Below are positions 11,788 through 22,300 of a DNA stretch of 64,000 bases, in pieces. The stretch is taken from the NCBI GenBank assembly GCA_003117195.1, contig BDSI01000023.1, positions 936,391 to 1,000,390 on the forward strand, given 5' to 3'. The notes under the pieces are model-generated. The model worked only from the letters and a program-made list of their open reading frames with translations. It was not told where the DNA came from and made no database searches. The position numbers and the translations under genes were made by a program. The stretch's first letter is position 1. Each line of letters opens with the position of its first letter. The stretch is from Eudorina sp. 2006-703-Eu-15 (Eukaryota; Chlorophyta; Chlorophyceae; Chlamydomonadales; Volvocaceae).

Positions 11788-13554
11788 TCCTGTTAACCCA
11801 AAGAGCACCGCGCGTGCAGCTAATACTAAGACAGAGTTTCAATCATTGCGCCTCGACGGCCACTACGGCCGCGGCAGCCAAAAGAATTACAGTGAAACTT
11901 AGAGTGTTGAGCCTGCGTTGATTTCCTCCGAGTCTGCGTCCAAATCAACTGACCATGTGCAGTATGTAATAAGAGGTATAACTGCTAAATTCAGGCAAGG
12001 GCAAGAGAAAACTGTGCAGAAATGCCGTACACTGTACCAGCTTAGGTGCGCAATACCTGAAAAGTAAATGCGCAACCCGTATCCTTCACAGATATGTGCA
12101 ACCGCAAGAAAGCAAAGTCGCGATTGTTCCAACGGAACCGAAAGAAATTTTCAAATCGTATGGAACCAATCTTTCATAGCCGTAGATGAACTGGCGAAGA
12201 CAGTGTAACAGGGTAATAGGTCGGCAGTAAAACATTGCAGTAATTCATGGAAGTGTCCCAAGGGCCGCTTTCCCGCGGCCCCGGCTAACGTCCATAGGAT
12301 TCCACGCGAATGACACGTTGGGGTTAAATGACTTCTTTCAAGGATTTTAACTCAGCAGACAAGGCATGGCAGTACGTTTCTTATTGCCGCATCACCTCCG
12401 TCACTGTATGCACTATGAGTGTGCGCGGTGCTCCAGAGCATAACAACAGTTGGGCATTAAGGTTGGCCGAAGGAGGGCTCGTCAAAACAACATCCGCGCC
12501 CGACGGGTTTCTCTTGCTACCACCGTGCCAGTGCGGGCCAGTGCAGCCAGTGCTAACACCGCCACAGTGGACCGGGCAGCGCAGCAGCCGAGATTGGCCA
12601 GCACGACAACAGAAGGCGCAGCAGAGGAATGCGGTGATCGGTGGCTGGCGATGGAGGGAGGGTCATTGCCGACGGTGAACATGGACCGTGCGAGTGAAGG
12701 CATACACGAATGCACAGGCCCCGACTGCGGGATTTCTGTGGGCATACCTTCGGTTGCCCGGGTGATCAACACTGCCCACCTTTCATCCAAGCCTCTTGAT
12801 ACGCGCACCTCACGTTGTTAAACCTCATAGCCAACCAGAATCCCGTTTGGCTGCGCCTTGCGGATGCATCGGAGCGCGAATAAGCCATGGACCACAGTCA
12901 GCTTGATTATAGCCCTGGAGCGGAGCGTGCCATGCAATTACGCTGCTGTCCAACGGCTTGAACCAACACAAGCCTTGACATCGGTCTTACTCTCATCATC
13001 GGTCTTACAGTTCCTGCCACTCGATGAAACGCTGCGCGGTGACACAGGTTGCAACAGCACCATCCCTAGAGTTACCGCACGACCAAACCGCATGCCCCAT
13101 TTGCTGGGGTGCAACTATCCCTTCGCAGAGGAGTTGGATCGCTGCCCAAATATTCAAAGACACGCTTTGGCACAACAGACCGAAGCATGGCTTGGAATGG
13201 AGCGTTGGAAAGGAAATACACCCGACCATGTAATATCAGCATTTCGCTGCACAGGCTCGCCATCAATCGGGATGGCGGCCGTAAACCCCACAGCCAAGGT
13301 TGTATGTTAACACGACGAATATAATTGCCATCTGAACCACTCGATGGTGTTGCTTGCCAGCAGCCCAGCACAATCCAAGAATACTAAGCGCACCATAAAG
13401 ATAAATGTTGGGTTTGAGGTACCGACTCCGTCGCCAACATGGCCTTCCTACACATTGCGCCGAAACATGTCCTTCTCCCCCAAAGGACCAGGCTCGGGGC
13501 AAATCCGGCGCGCGCATGCAGCACGCACTGCACGACCTCTGGGACATGGCTTGA
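11788..13554. other. Intergenic region between CPC1 start and the basic-protein gene 3' end
   Basis: Both neighbours are on the minus strand, so this holds the CPC1 promoter and 5' UTR next to 11787 and the 3' UTR of the upstream gene near 13005-13554. I see no further gene. The open frames here have no consistent splice structure or recognisable domain. Confidence 0.5.
13005..13009 (-). promoter_or_regulatory. Candidate poly(A) signal (TGTAA, minus) of the basic-protein gene
   Basis: First TGTAA on the minus strand after the stop at 13555, about 546 bases downstream. Confidence 0.45.
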
Positions 13555-14754
13555 CTAGTAGATGGTTTTCAGACTGTTCTTCTTCTGCTTCTGCGCAACC
13601 TTCGAGCCCACTCGTACAACGACCTTATCAGCCCGCGCAGTCGCCTGCAATTATGCACAGGGTATGTTGGCAATCGTCTGAACTCCGCGTCAAGTTTCAG
13701 ACGAACTGACGCAGCACTGGGCGATGGTCCAAAACAGTCTTGTACGGTAATGTAATAGCAGCCTAGTATATCCCAAAGACAGACGCGCACCAAGCGCGAA
13801 ACCCGCACGCGACTACGTCCTGGCGACATGCGGTGTCACGCTACATCACCTTTTCGGCTTTCTTGTTTTTCCTCAGCTTCTGTGCCTTGGTGCGTTGTCC
13901 CCGGACGGCCTTCCTGCAGATGCCGGCGCACAAGTTCCCAACGACACGCAATTCACACGGGCACCCAGACGTGAATTACGCGCCTGCGGACCTCCCATGT
14001 ACACACAATTACTTGGGGCCCAGGATTTACCGCTTGTGACATTGGTGTGGTGACTAGTTGATACATTCTTTACCCAGGGAGATACCGGTAAGTCAGTAAT
14101 GTTCAGGGAAGGTCCATGACACGGACTGTTGAGTAGTCCATGGTACAACGCTTGCTTATCCAGGCGTGGGGTTTGCAAGTGGGGTCACAGATGCGCGTCG
14201 GCCTGCCCACGTTTAAACGTCGGCTACACCAATCTATGACCCACAAAACTTACATATGTATCTTTTTCACGCCCAGGGACGTGCCCTTGGAGCCTTTGGA
14301 TGGACCGTCGCCTGTGTCCATATCTGCAGGGCAGGGGTGGGGGTCGGGATCGTCACGTCAGGGAATACTGAGAGCTTCCGCCGACAAGCACATAAGCTGC
14401 TGTCGCATTGCTGAATGGACAGAGCGAGCGCGTCGGCGCCATCCGCGGGTCGGCGTGAGCATCTGGTAGGACGACAACGCAGGACAACGCCGTGCCCTCC
14501 TGGAGCTGTCAGCTCACCTGTAGTTCCCTCAGCCGCTGGCTCCGTTGCGGCAGGTGCCTCCCCGTCCAGGGCCATCGCAGATACACCCGAGACCCAACCG
14601 TCACTGTTGCCTTGCTTCTTGTCAAAGAAGTCATCGAATTCAGACTTTTTCTTCTTTCCTTTACCCTCTGGGGAAATGCAGAGGCGAAGTTAAACGCAGT
14701 TCAAGGAAAGCCCAATTGTACATTCCAGCCAACCATCCTACTTTTGCTCCCCAT
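13555..14754 (-). CDS. Small, very basic protein of unknown function (128 aa, five exons)
   Basis: Exons on the minus strand: 14742-14754, 14518-14667, 14254-14323, 13850-13913, 13555-13644. The first exon is only 13 bases, coding MGSK plus one base. All phases agree (1, 1, 2, 0), donors are GTAGGA, GTGAGC, GTAAGT and GTGATG, and every acceptor is CAG. The product starts with a lysine run (KGKGKKKKSEFDD), has an acidic, Ala/Thr-rich middle, and ends in a dense Lys/Arg helix-like half containing KAVRGQRTKAQKLRKNKK and the C terminus KKNSLKTIY. It has no membrane segment or targeting peptide. Such tails are typical of nucleolar or ribosome-biogenesis proteins, but I do not recognise the family, so that role is a guess. 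It is divergent from the CBM20 gene, with 277 bp between start codons. Confidence 0.7.
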
Positions 14755-15031
14755 CGCCGTCCGCTACTTTTGCGCCCTCCAGCAAAGCAGGAATCCCGAG
14801 ACCAACTGAAATATTTTAAACGCAAGCCTTGCAATTCATTATTTACTCGAGAGTTTTCGAATTGCGGACAGGTTCCGTTTTCAGTCCCAGTATAATGCGG
14901 TACGGCTGTACGATGCCCACGGACAAATGCCATACCGCACCCGACAGATGCTTTGTATCAGGTGCACATAATTAACCGCGGGCCGCGGTGCAGGCTGCGG
15001 TTAGCACAGCTGTTACCGAGCAAGTGCAAAA
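14755..15031. promoter_or_regulatory. Shared divergent promoter region
   Basis: These 277 bases separate the start codons of the minus-strand basic-protein gene and the plus-strand CBM20 gene, so both 5' UTRs and promoters must lie here. The middle (about 14800-14880) is AT-rich compared with the surroundings. I see no TATA box I would defend. Confidence 0.55.
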
Positions 15032-16156
15032 ATGCAGCTCGCTCAGCGTTCGAGCGCTGTCAGTGTGCGCGCCCGAAATTCCAGGCGCGTTTATGTCCGC
15101 TGCAATGCTACGGGTATGTTAATAAGTCTGTGGGCATTACAAAGGCAAGGATTTGCCTGGTGATGTCCCGCTCATCCTGACCCGTCTTGCTGCATTCGTT
15201 GCTTAGTTACCTCGCAGGTGATTGTAGTACCAGTGCAGGAGCAGGTGGCTAGCGCGGTAAGAAGCACTAATGCCGGTCGTAGGTTTTCGCGCAGCTGTAA
15301 CGCTCTCATCTTCCCTTAGGCGCCGGTCGAGATTGATGTCGAGGCTCTTCAGAAGCGCCTTGAGGCCCGTGCTAAAGCGATGATTCAGCTTGAGGAGCAG
15401 GAAGTGGCTAGCCGGGCCAAGGTAAAACATGCCCGCTTGCTCACCGTCCGTTGTCAACCGTCCGTACTGAATGTTTGGGTCAGCGCTTGTTGCGTGCTGT
15501 CATGGCACTTTGTTCAGGTTAAATTTGTCCTCAAGCAAAAAATTGGTCTTGGCGAGAGCTGGAAGGTTGTGGGCAAGTGCCCGGAGCTGGGCAGCATGTT
15601 GCCCGAGATTGCGCCCTACATGAAATGGAATGAAGGGGACGTATGGACCTTCGAGGCGAAGGTTCGCCCAGGCAGTTTCCCCTTCAAGGCTGTCCTCCGG
15701 TGCGTCCGTTCCGGCGTTGTGGTAGTCGTGGAGGGCGTCTAATGCGGACGCGCCCTGGGTGCCCTGGGTTCTGAAGGCTTCGATGCAGTGGGTCTTGAGG
15801 AATTCCGCCTTGAGACGTACCCGCTTCTCGTACCCGCTAATATTCACGCCTCTGTGGACGTGGTTATTGTCGGTTCCGATGTAGTTCTGAACGACCCGGA
15901 CCATGTGGTTAAATCCGCAGGAAGCCCGACGGCCAGTACCTTTGGGAGGACGGCAACGAGCGCGTCCTCGAGGTGAGGTGGCAACCTGAACTCGTGTCAT
16001 GCGGTAATTCAGGTCGCAACTGAAAACATGCTCCGCCACATTCGATTGCGTGCCTTGTCGCGCTTATTGCACGTACCCCCACGGACCACTGAATTGCAGG
16101 TGCCGTTCGGGGGTCCGGATAAGGAGGTGACGATCACCAACATCAAGTTCAAGTGA
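15032..16156 (+). CDS. Plastid-targeted CBM20 starch-binding protein (165 aa)
   Basis: Six exons: 15032-15113, 15234-15256, 15320-15421, 15518-15699, 15921-15972, 16100-16156. All phases agree. The N terminus MQLAQRSSAVSVRARNSRRV is Ser/Arg-rich without acidic residues, a typical algal chloroplast transit peptide. Residues 36-69 form a charged helix (VEALQKRLEARAKAM). Residues 70-165 match a CBM20 domain: VKFVLKQKIGLGESWKVVG, GKCPELG, WNEGDVWTFEAKV, then PDGQYLWEDGNERVLEVPFG and VTITNIKFK, with the conserved aromatic residues expected to stack on glucan helices. There is no catalytic domain, so the likely role is binding starch (granules or the pyrenoid sheath) or tethering a partner. The 23-base exon 2 uses the acceptor at 15231-15233. 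A different acceptor at 15215-15217 would be out of frame with this transit peptide but in frame with an ATG at 15093. Confidence 0.8.
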
Positions 16157-16542
16157 TCGCGACATTGTAGCATTACAGCTGTACGCTGCACGGCAACCGT
16201 GCATGATGATAAGCATTCCAGCGGGTCGACGCAGATAGAAGGCTTGGCGTCCACGTCTGCAGGCGAGACCGCCGATTTTATTTTTTATGGATTGCACTTT
16301 TCCAAACGGTTTCTGATATTTAGTGTGTGCAGTGTGTACACTGCCTGTATTATCATTGTCTACACAACAACCAGCGGCGTTGCCGACGTGCCGTACATAC
16401 GTTCCGGAGAGAATCGAGCTTTTGAGCCCTTCCGGTTTTTTTAATCATTCTTAGGCGGCGCTGATGCGGTTGAGTTGACGGCTTACAACATCGGTTTCAG
16501 GTCACCTCGAGCAGCATATGACTCAGGGATTGCGTGATGGAT

Positions 16543-16547
16543 TGTAA
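16543..16547 (+). promoter_or_regulatory. Candidate poly(A) signal (TGTAA) of the CBM20 gene
   Basis: First TGTAA after the stop at 16156, 387 bases downstream. Confidence 0.5.
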
Positions 16548-16567
16548 TATCACGACATCGGCAAAGG

Positions 16568-16669
16568 CGGTATTCGCCTGTCAGAATCAGTGCCAAGGAT
16601 GCTACAGGCGAGGTCGCGGGCGGTATTCACCTCTGTCGAAATCACTGCCAAGGATGTTACATGCAAGGT
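16568..16669. repeat. Imperfect tandem repeat, two units of 47 and 49 bases
   Basis: Units 16568-16614 and 16621-16669 share CGGTATTC, a central TGCCAAGGATG and a final AGGT, with scattered substitutions. They lie just past the CBM20 gene's poly(A) signal. Confidence 0.75.
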
Positions 16670-16777
16670 TGTTGGTCAGTGTAAGTGCCGACTGTGCCGA
16701 GCCCAACAGGGCTCAACGTACAAACGGTACAACCTGGTACAACGAAGGGTTGGAGGCTAACGTTCAGCAGCACAGGG

Positions 16778-16785
16778 CAGCACAT
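16778..16785. repeat. Target-site duplication of LINE copy 1, left
   Basis: CAGCACAT, identical to 18422-18429 at the other end of the element. Confidence 0.7.
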
Positions 16786-18421
16786 TATTATTAGGATGTT
16801 ACAGCGGACCCCGCGGGTCATCGGTGACAGCCCCGGCGACAGCCGAGGCTTCCTCACCATACACTGCCTAACTGAACTAACGCCACCATGGCGCTCCGGA
16901 CAGGCTCCCTAAGTGCACCGAAACACTCCCCGGGCCCACACTACCAGGGAACCACCCCCACCAAGGCGGGGTCACTTCTCCAGCGGTGGCCCGTAGTCTT
17001 GGAAGGCCACGGGGGCTCGCGAGTCACCATTCAGGGGCCTGCCCGTACGGTCCCACCGGGCCGAAAAAACTGCCCACACCTAGCGATAGCTCCACTGGGC
17101 GTCAGTGCCCTGACCACCCGCGGTCTATTACGACAGAGTACCTACAGGGCTTAAGAATCCTGGCCTGACGGAACCGGGCCTCGGCACACAAGACGACCGT
17201 CCTGCACTTTCAGGATCGGGTGTGTAGCCCCCACCGCTGACCACCCTTTCACTGGGACTCCCAGCTCAGCGAAGTCGTAGAGCCGGCTCCAAAAGTCTGC
17301 CACTGCCCGCCGGGCGGCTAGCTTCAGCGTCCCCTAAGGACCCCGGGATCCCGCCCGCGTTCCTGGACCTGTCGGCCCTCAGGGCTCGCCGGCCCGTTTC
17401 CATGGCACTGGTTGCCGCCAAGACGACAACGTCCCAGACACACTGTTGCACACCCACGGGGGGCGTTGCGAGCCACACCTGCTGCCTTTGGAGGCTCACC
17501 CCTAGCCTTGCCTCGATCTGTGCGACAACCGCTTGTGCCACCCCACAGCCCCCAAAATGGTGTTGCCTGGGTGTTGGCCGTATCGCCCCGGCGCCGGGGT
17601 ACGTCCCGCATCCACAAGGGGCCACCGCCGCCCCCCTCATGTGGGAGTTACCAAGCATTGGGATGCCATCAACCGCCAGTCGCCAATACGCCTCCTTATT
17701 GGAGTTTTCCCACTTGGTCTCCGTCCACATCCGCTGCATGTTCTCTATGACCTTGGAAACCATCCTCGACACTTCTGGCGCAGTATCCTCTACCCCAAGC
17801 GCTTCGCAAACAAAGCGTGTGTGCGCCGCACGCCTCGCCTCCCCCAGGCTTTGCAGCTGCAGTGTCGTGCCATACCGCACGGTGTACTCGTGGAGTGCCA
17901 CCTTGAGGCCGTTTTGCAGCCTCCACCCCATGCGCCTCACCAGCATTTCCGTGACTTCCTCTCTCCCTGGGGGGTCGCCTCGGTGGGCCCCAGGGACCCC
18001 TCGGCGGCTTCCCACCACCCTGGTGGGATGTCTTGTCGGAGCGCTTCTAGGGCCGCCTCACACTCCCTCCACCGGTCCCACTCCTGCCACCCGTCGGCTC
18101 CTACCCCAAGCATTCCCTAACAAACATTGCCCATCCCCGGCGACGCTGGCGCTGTGTGCGGGCGGTCGGGGGGTTCGCGTCCAAGTTCCTCTCCCATCCG
18201 TCCGTCGTGTCCCGGAGCCGGGATATCACTCGAACCGCATGCCCAACGGTCCTCAGCGACAGGCATTTGGCAAGGGCGGCATGCCTATGTTCGAGCCCCG
18301 GTCGCTCGCCTAGTTGCAGCCCGTGTGGTAATAGCGGGTTGCCCCACAGCGGTGCATTCCAGCACCAGCCCCCTGGGGTCAGGGGCTCCGCCTCAACATC
18401 GATCACGGGCGGGAGGGCACT
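16786..18421 (-). mobile_element. Decayed, 5'-truncated LINE (copy 1), minus orientation
   Basis: This is the C-terminal part of a non-LTR retrotransposon reverse-transcriptase protein plus 3' UTR, read on the minus strand. Recognisable blocks are PLTPGGWCWNAPLWGNPLL, WRLAVDGIPMLGNSHMRG, a CGC...RQHHFGGCGVAQAVV zinc-finger-like segment (zf-RVT type) and VQQCVWDVVVLAATSAM. The element ends in a TAATAATA-type tail at 16786. Its 3' 500 bases are closely matched by copy 2 at 49627-50314. An 8-bp direct repeat CAGCACAT flanks it (16778-16785 and 18422-18429). The frame is broken: a 2-base deletion near 17323 relative to copy 2, at least one more break near 18100, and loss of about 90 bases near 16955. 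It is non-functional. Confidence 0.85.
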
Positions 18422-18429
18422 CAGCACAT
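18422..18429. repeat. Target-site duplication of LINE copy 1, right
   Basis: CAGCACAT, identical to 16778-16785. Confidence 0.7.
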
Positions 18430-19329
18430 AGCAACCGATAAACAACTCCGGTCAGGCAACAGACACGAAAGTAAGATACCGCTCAGACTGGCATGGCATG
18501 TTGGCCGCGCCTTACATGCAAGGTGCGGCAGACTAGCTGAGCTGCAACCAGGTGCACCCATGCTGGTCCAGTTTCTCCACTGCGCGTCAACATGGGGAAC
18601 ACGTGTATCATGGATAGGCATGGATAAGCGGGAACGGGCGGAACTAAGTCCCGTCGTCCCATGCAGAAGTACTACCCAAAGCTTTGGTAAGCGGGACTAA
18701 CGTACAGCCGGTACAACCTACAGAACGACGTCCCCTAGTGCGAAAGTGTCATGTGCATATGACGGCACAGTAGTGCATATGACGGCACAGTATATACGTC
18801 GGCGTGGTTGATGATGCCACGAAATTGCTGCGCCGGCACATGCGCACGACAGGGCACGACTAAAATGGCAAGGACGTTGCATTCACGCCGGGGTTCATGG
18901 TGGGCGCTTGTTGGGGCATCTATGGGGCATACACTCGTGCGTGCGAAGGGGTGCATACTTACGCTCTCCATCTGACAAGCAGACTTGAAGGCCAGGAATC
19001 CGGTTCCGGAGCTCTGGAACAGGCGCTACTTGCATTTGCTCCTGGTGGTCTCAGCCCCTTGTGTATTGTTATCTCTTTTAATTCTGTTGTTTCTCAGGAC
19101 ATGAAGAGAAGAACACACGAGAAGATGAGAGGAATGGAATGGTCGTACTGGATCCAAATTGACAGTGCTTGAGCTTAATCCCCGCACAAGCCAATCACAA
19201 GGCACGGGCAAATATAGACGATAATGAAATTCAATTTTCTGTAACAGCAATCTTTTGAAGTGATGTATAGCTGCGTCATTCCATTGGGCTTCTAATTACA
19301 TCACTTTGGGGAACCGCTGGCAAGGAATC
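18430..19329. other. Intergenic region upstream of the SNF2 gene
   Basis: No gene seen. It holds a perfect 20-base tandem duplication at 18753-18792 and, close to 19330, the promoter and 5' UTR of the SNF2 gene. Confidence 0.5.
18753..18792. repeat. Perfect 20-base tandem duplication
   Basis: Units 18753-18772 and 18773-18792 are identical (GTGCATATGACGGCACAGTA). Confidence 0.9.
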
Positions 19330-22300
19330 ATGCTTCGGGAATTGCAGCATAATATTTTGCCAGGTCGAGGCCCGTCATCTGCGCCGGATGGTAAAACGCA
19401 CGACATGAGACAAGGCACAGAAAACAAGTCCTTGCTCCAAGCGAGCGCAAGCAACTTGCCGAGCAGCGAGGAGGATTTAGAAGACTTCAGCAGCGACAGC
19501 AGCCAGGACGAGAGGGAGGTCCGCCAAAACACTCTGATGCCACGCAGGCGCCTTGTTCGCCTCGATGAGGAGACTCGCCCAGCACCATTACAACCTGAAG
19601 ATGATTTGGTTAAAGGCCTTGCCTCTCTGGGATTCGGACCCTCGCCTCGTCATCCGACCGTGGGCTCTGGTGTCGGCGTGGCTGGCACCGCCGTCCAGTC
19701 GATTGGAGTCGCGGATGCTGCGGAGCACGTTCCGGATTCCGAGGTGGAAAGTGAAGACCAGCTCAGTGATGATGACGACGAGGAGCCATTCTTCGAGCGG
19801 TTGGCCCCGACAATTAACGCCAGGACAGCACCGGCCAGCGCGTCACGAAGCTCTGCCCCCGAGCCTGGGTCCCTTGTCCTTGGCGAGCAAAAGCAGTACG
19901 TGCTGCCACCCCCTGTGGCTCGCAAGCTTTATCCGCATCAAGTGGAGGGAGTGAAGTGGCTGTGGAGCCTCTTCGCGATGCAACGGGGCGGAATTTTGGG
20001 TGATGATATGGTGAGATCGGCAAGCCGGCGATTCCATAGCTCTGACACGGCAACATTTTTATGCTGAATCTACGAACGCCTTAACCGCAATAATCCACAG
20101 GGGCTTGGCAAGACCATGCAGTGTTCGGCCTTTCTCGCCGGACTTTTTGCGAGCCAGCTGGTTAGCCGTGTGATTATCATAGCGCCCAAGACGCTGCTGC
20201 CGCACTGGATAAAAGAGCTGGGCGTCTGCGGACTGCGGGGGCTGACCCACGAGTTTTTTGGAAGCTCGGAATCGGAGCGCACAGCAGCGCTGCGCAGCGT
20301 CGCGAACGGCCGCGGCATCATCGTCACCACCTACGGCATGGTGCAGCACAACTCGGACCTGCTGGCTCGACCACCGACGCGCAGCTCTGACCGCGCGTTC
20401 GGGTGGGACGTCATATTCCTGGACGAGGGCCACAAGATTAAGGTGGGATTCCAGGGGCCAACACTATATCACATCAAGTAGGTCATGCTCGACAGGTCAT
20501 CGCGACGTACCGGGGTGGTTTACGAGCAGCCGTTACGTTTACACCGGGTATTTGCATGGGTCTGTGGGCTTCAGCAGCTGCGAAACGGCCGAAACAGGTG
20601 GAGGAGTGCTCCAGGGATCGTTGCGGACAGGCGAAAGCGTGCACGGCGCAGGAGGATTCTTGATATTGCACTTGCTTTCACCGGCTGTCTGCCTTTCGCG
20701 CACTTGATTGCAATTGAACGCAGAACCCCAAGATGAAGCTGGTCGAGCACCTGCGCCAGCTCCCGGCGCGCGTGAGGATCATCATCAGCGGAACGCCCAT
20801 CCAAAACAACCTGATGGAGATGCACAGCCTCTTTGACTTCACCACGTGCGGCTTGCTCGGCGATGCCAAGACCTTCAAGAAGTACGTGTCAGGGATCCTG
20901 AGTACAACTAATCGTTACAGGGCCTTTGCACTGTGATGTCACAACACGCGCGTGTCGTCTGCAGACGAATCAGCTTACGTTGGCACGGTCTGTGTTACAC
21001 ACGACTGGTTCTCACAACTATGTCCACATCCTGTCCGCAGGAATTACGGGCAGCCCATCACGAAGGGCATGGACAAGGAGGCCACGGACCGGGAGAAGCA
21101 GACCGGCGCGGCCATCGCGGCTGAGCTGCGCAAGCGCGTGGAGCCGTACTTCTTGCGCCGCGAGAAGAAGGACGTGTTAACAGACGGCGGCAATGGAGGT
21201 TCAAGCCGCAACAGGGCGGATGGAAGCGGTGAGGCGCACGCGGCCGAAAATTGATACCAGGTCCCCGTTCGTGTGGGTGCACGACTTGATTAACTCATGA
21301 AGGGCACGTTCAAATGACAGTCCCCGCGTTTGTTGGTTGCCCAAAGGTCCTTCGGTTGCGATCTTGCGCATGCACTGGCCCTTGGTTGTTTGCGTATAGG
21401 GCCAAGCACGTCGTCGAGCTCCGTGGCTGGAGGCTCCGAGCAAGTCGGACAGGCAGCGCGTAGCCTGCCGCGCAAGAATGACTTGGTGGTCTGGCTGCGC
21501 CTGACTCCCTTTCAGCGCAAAATCTACACCGCTTTCTTACACACGGATAGCGTGAGGCAGGTGCTGAATGAGAAGGCGTCGCCGCTCGCGGCTATCACTG
21601 TGCTGAAGAAGATCTGCGACCATCCGGCTCTGCTGACGCAGCGCGCCGCAACAAGCGTCATCAGTGCAGCGCACAGGTGAGCCGTGTTTGCCCTTTGTGA
21701 ATGCATAGCTTGCTTCTCGCTCTGCCGCGCAGAGGTCGTGCCTGGGAGATGTAAGGGAGCCGATCTAGTCTTCCTCACCTTGTGGCAACAAGAACTGCCG
21801 TATCTACGCTGCAGGTGGGCCCAGCACCGGGGACCCACGGGTCGCAGCGGTCGGCGCACCTCCCTGGACGACTTCATCGTGGATACGGATGAGGAGGCGG
21901 AGGGTGAGGAGGAGGAGTCCGACGGCAGCGGCTGTGACGATGATGAGCGTCCCGTCTCTGCTAGGGACGACCCGTGCGCTGAGTGGCTCGGCGATGCGGC
22001 TTCCCTGGACAAGGAGCTTGCGCGTGAGCTGGAGCAGCGCGGTGCGGAGGCTTCCTGCAAGACGGCTTTTGTGCTGAAGCTTCTTGAGCGCCTGCACGCT
22101 GAGGGCCATCGCACGCTTATCTTCAGCCAGTCGAAGGTCATGCTGAGCATTCTTGAGGTGCGGATACCGTAACCTGCCGAGATTTGGGAGAGGGAGGGGA
22201 TTTGTGCCTTGTACCCAGCTAACATGAGCCGTCCATGCGATGCAGGCGGGCGTCAAAGCTATGAAGCTGTCGTACTGCCGCATCGATGGTGACGTGGCGA

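Noticed and set aside
12328..12821. Open frames between CPC1 and the basic-protein gene
   Set aside because: They change frame without splice signals, show no domain and are opposed by equal frames on the other strand.
15093..15113. Alternative start of the CBM20 gene (MSAAMLR) joined to an acceptor at 15215-15217
   Set aside because: It is in frame but would remove the transit peptide. The ATG at 15032 with the acceptor at 15231-15233 is also in frame and gives a typical plastid targeting sequence.
17402..18313. A 303-codon open frame on the plus strand
   Set aside because: It is antisense to the LINE protein on the minus strand, which carries the recognisable reverse-transcriptase C-terminal motifs.
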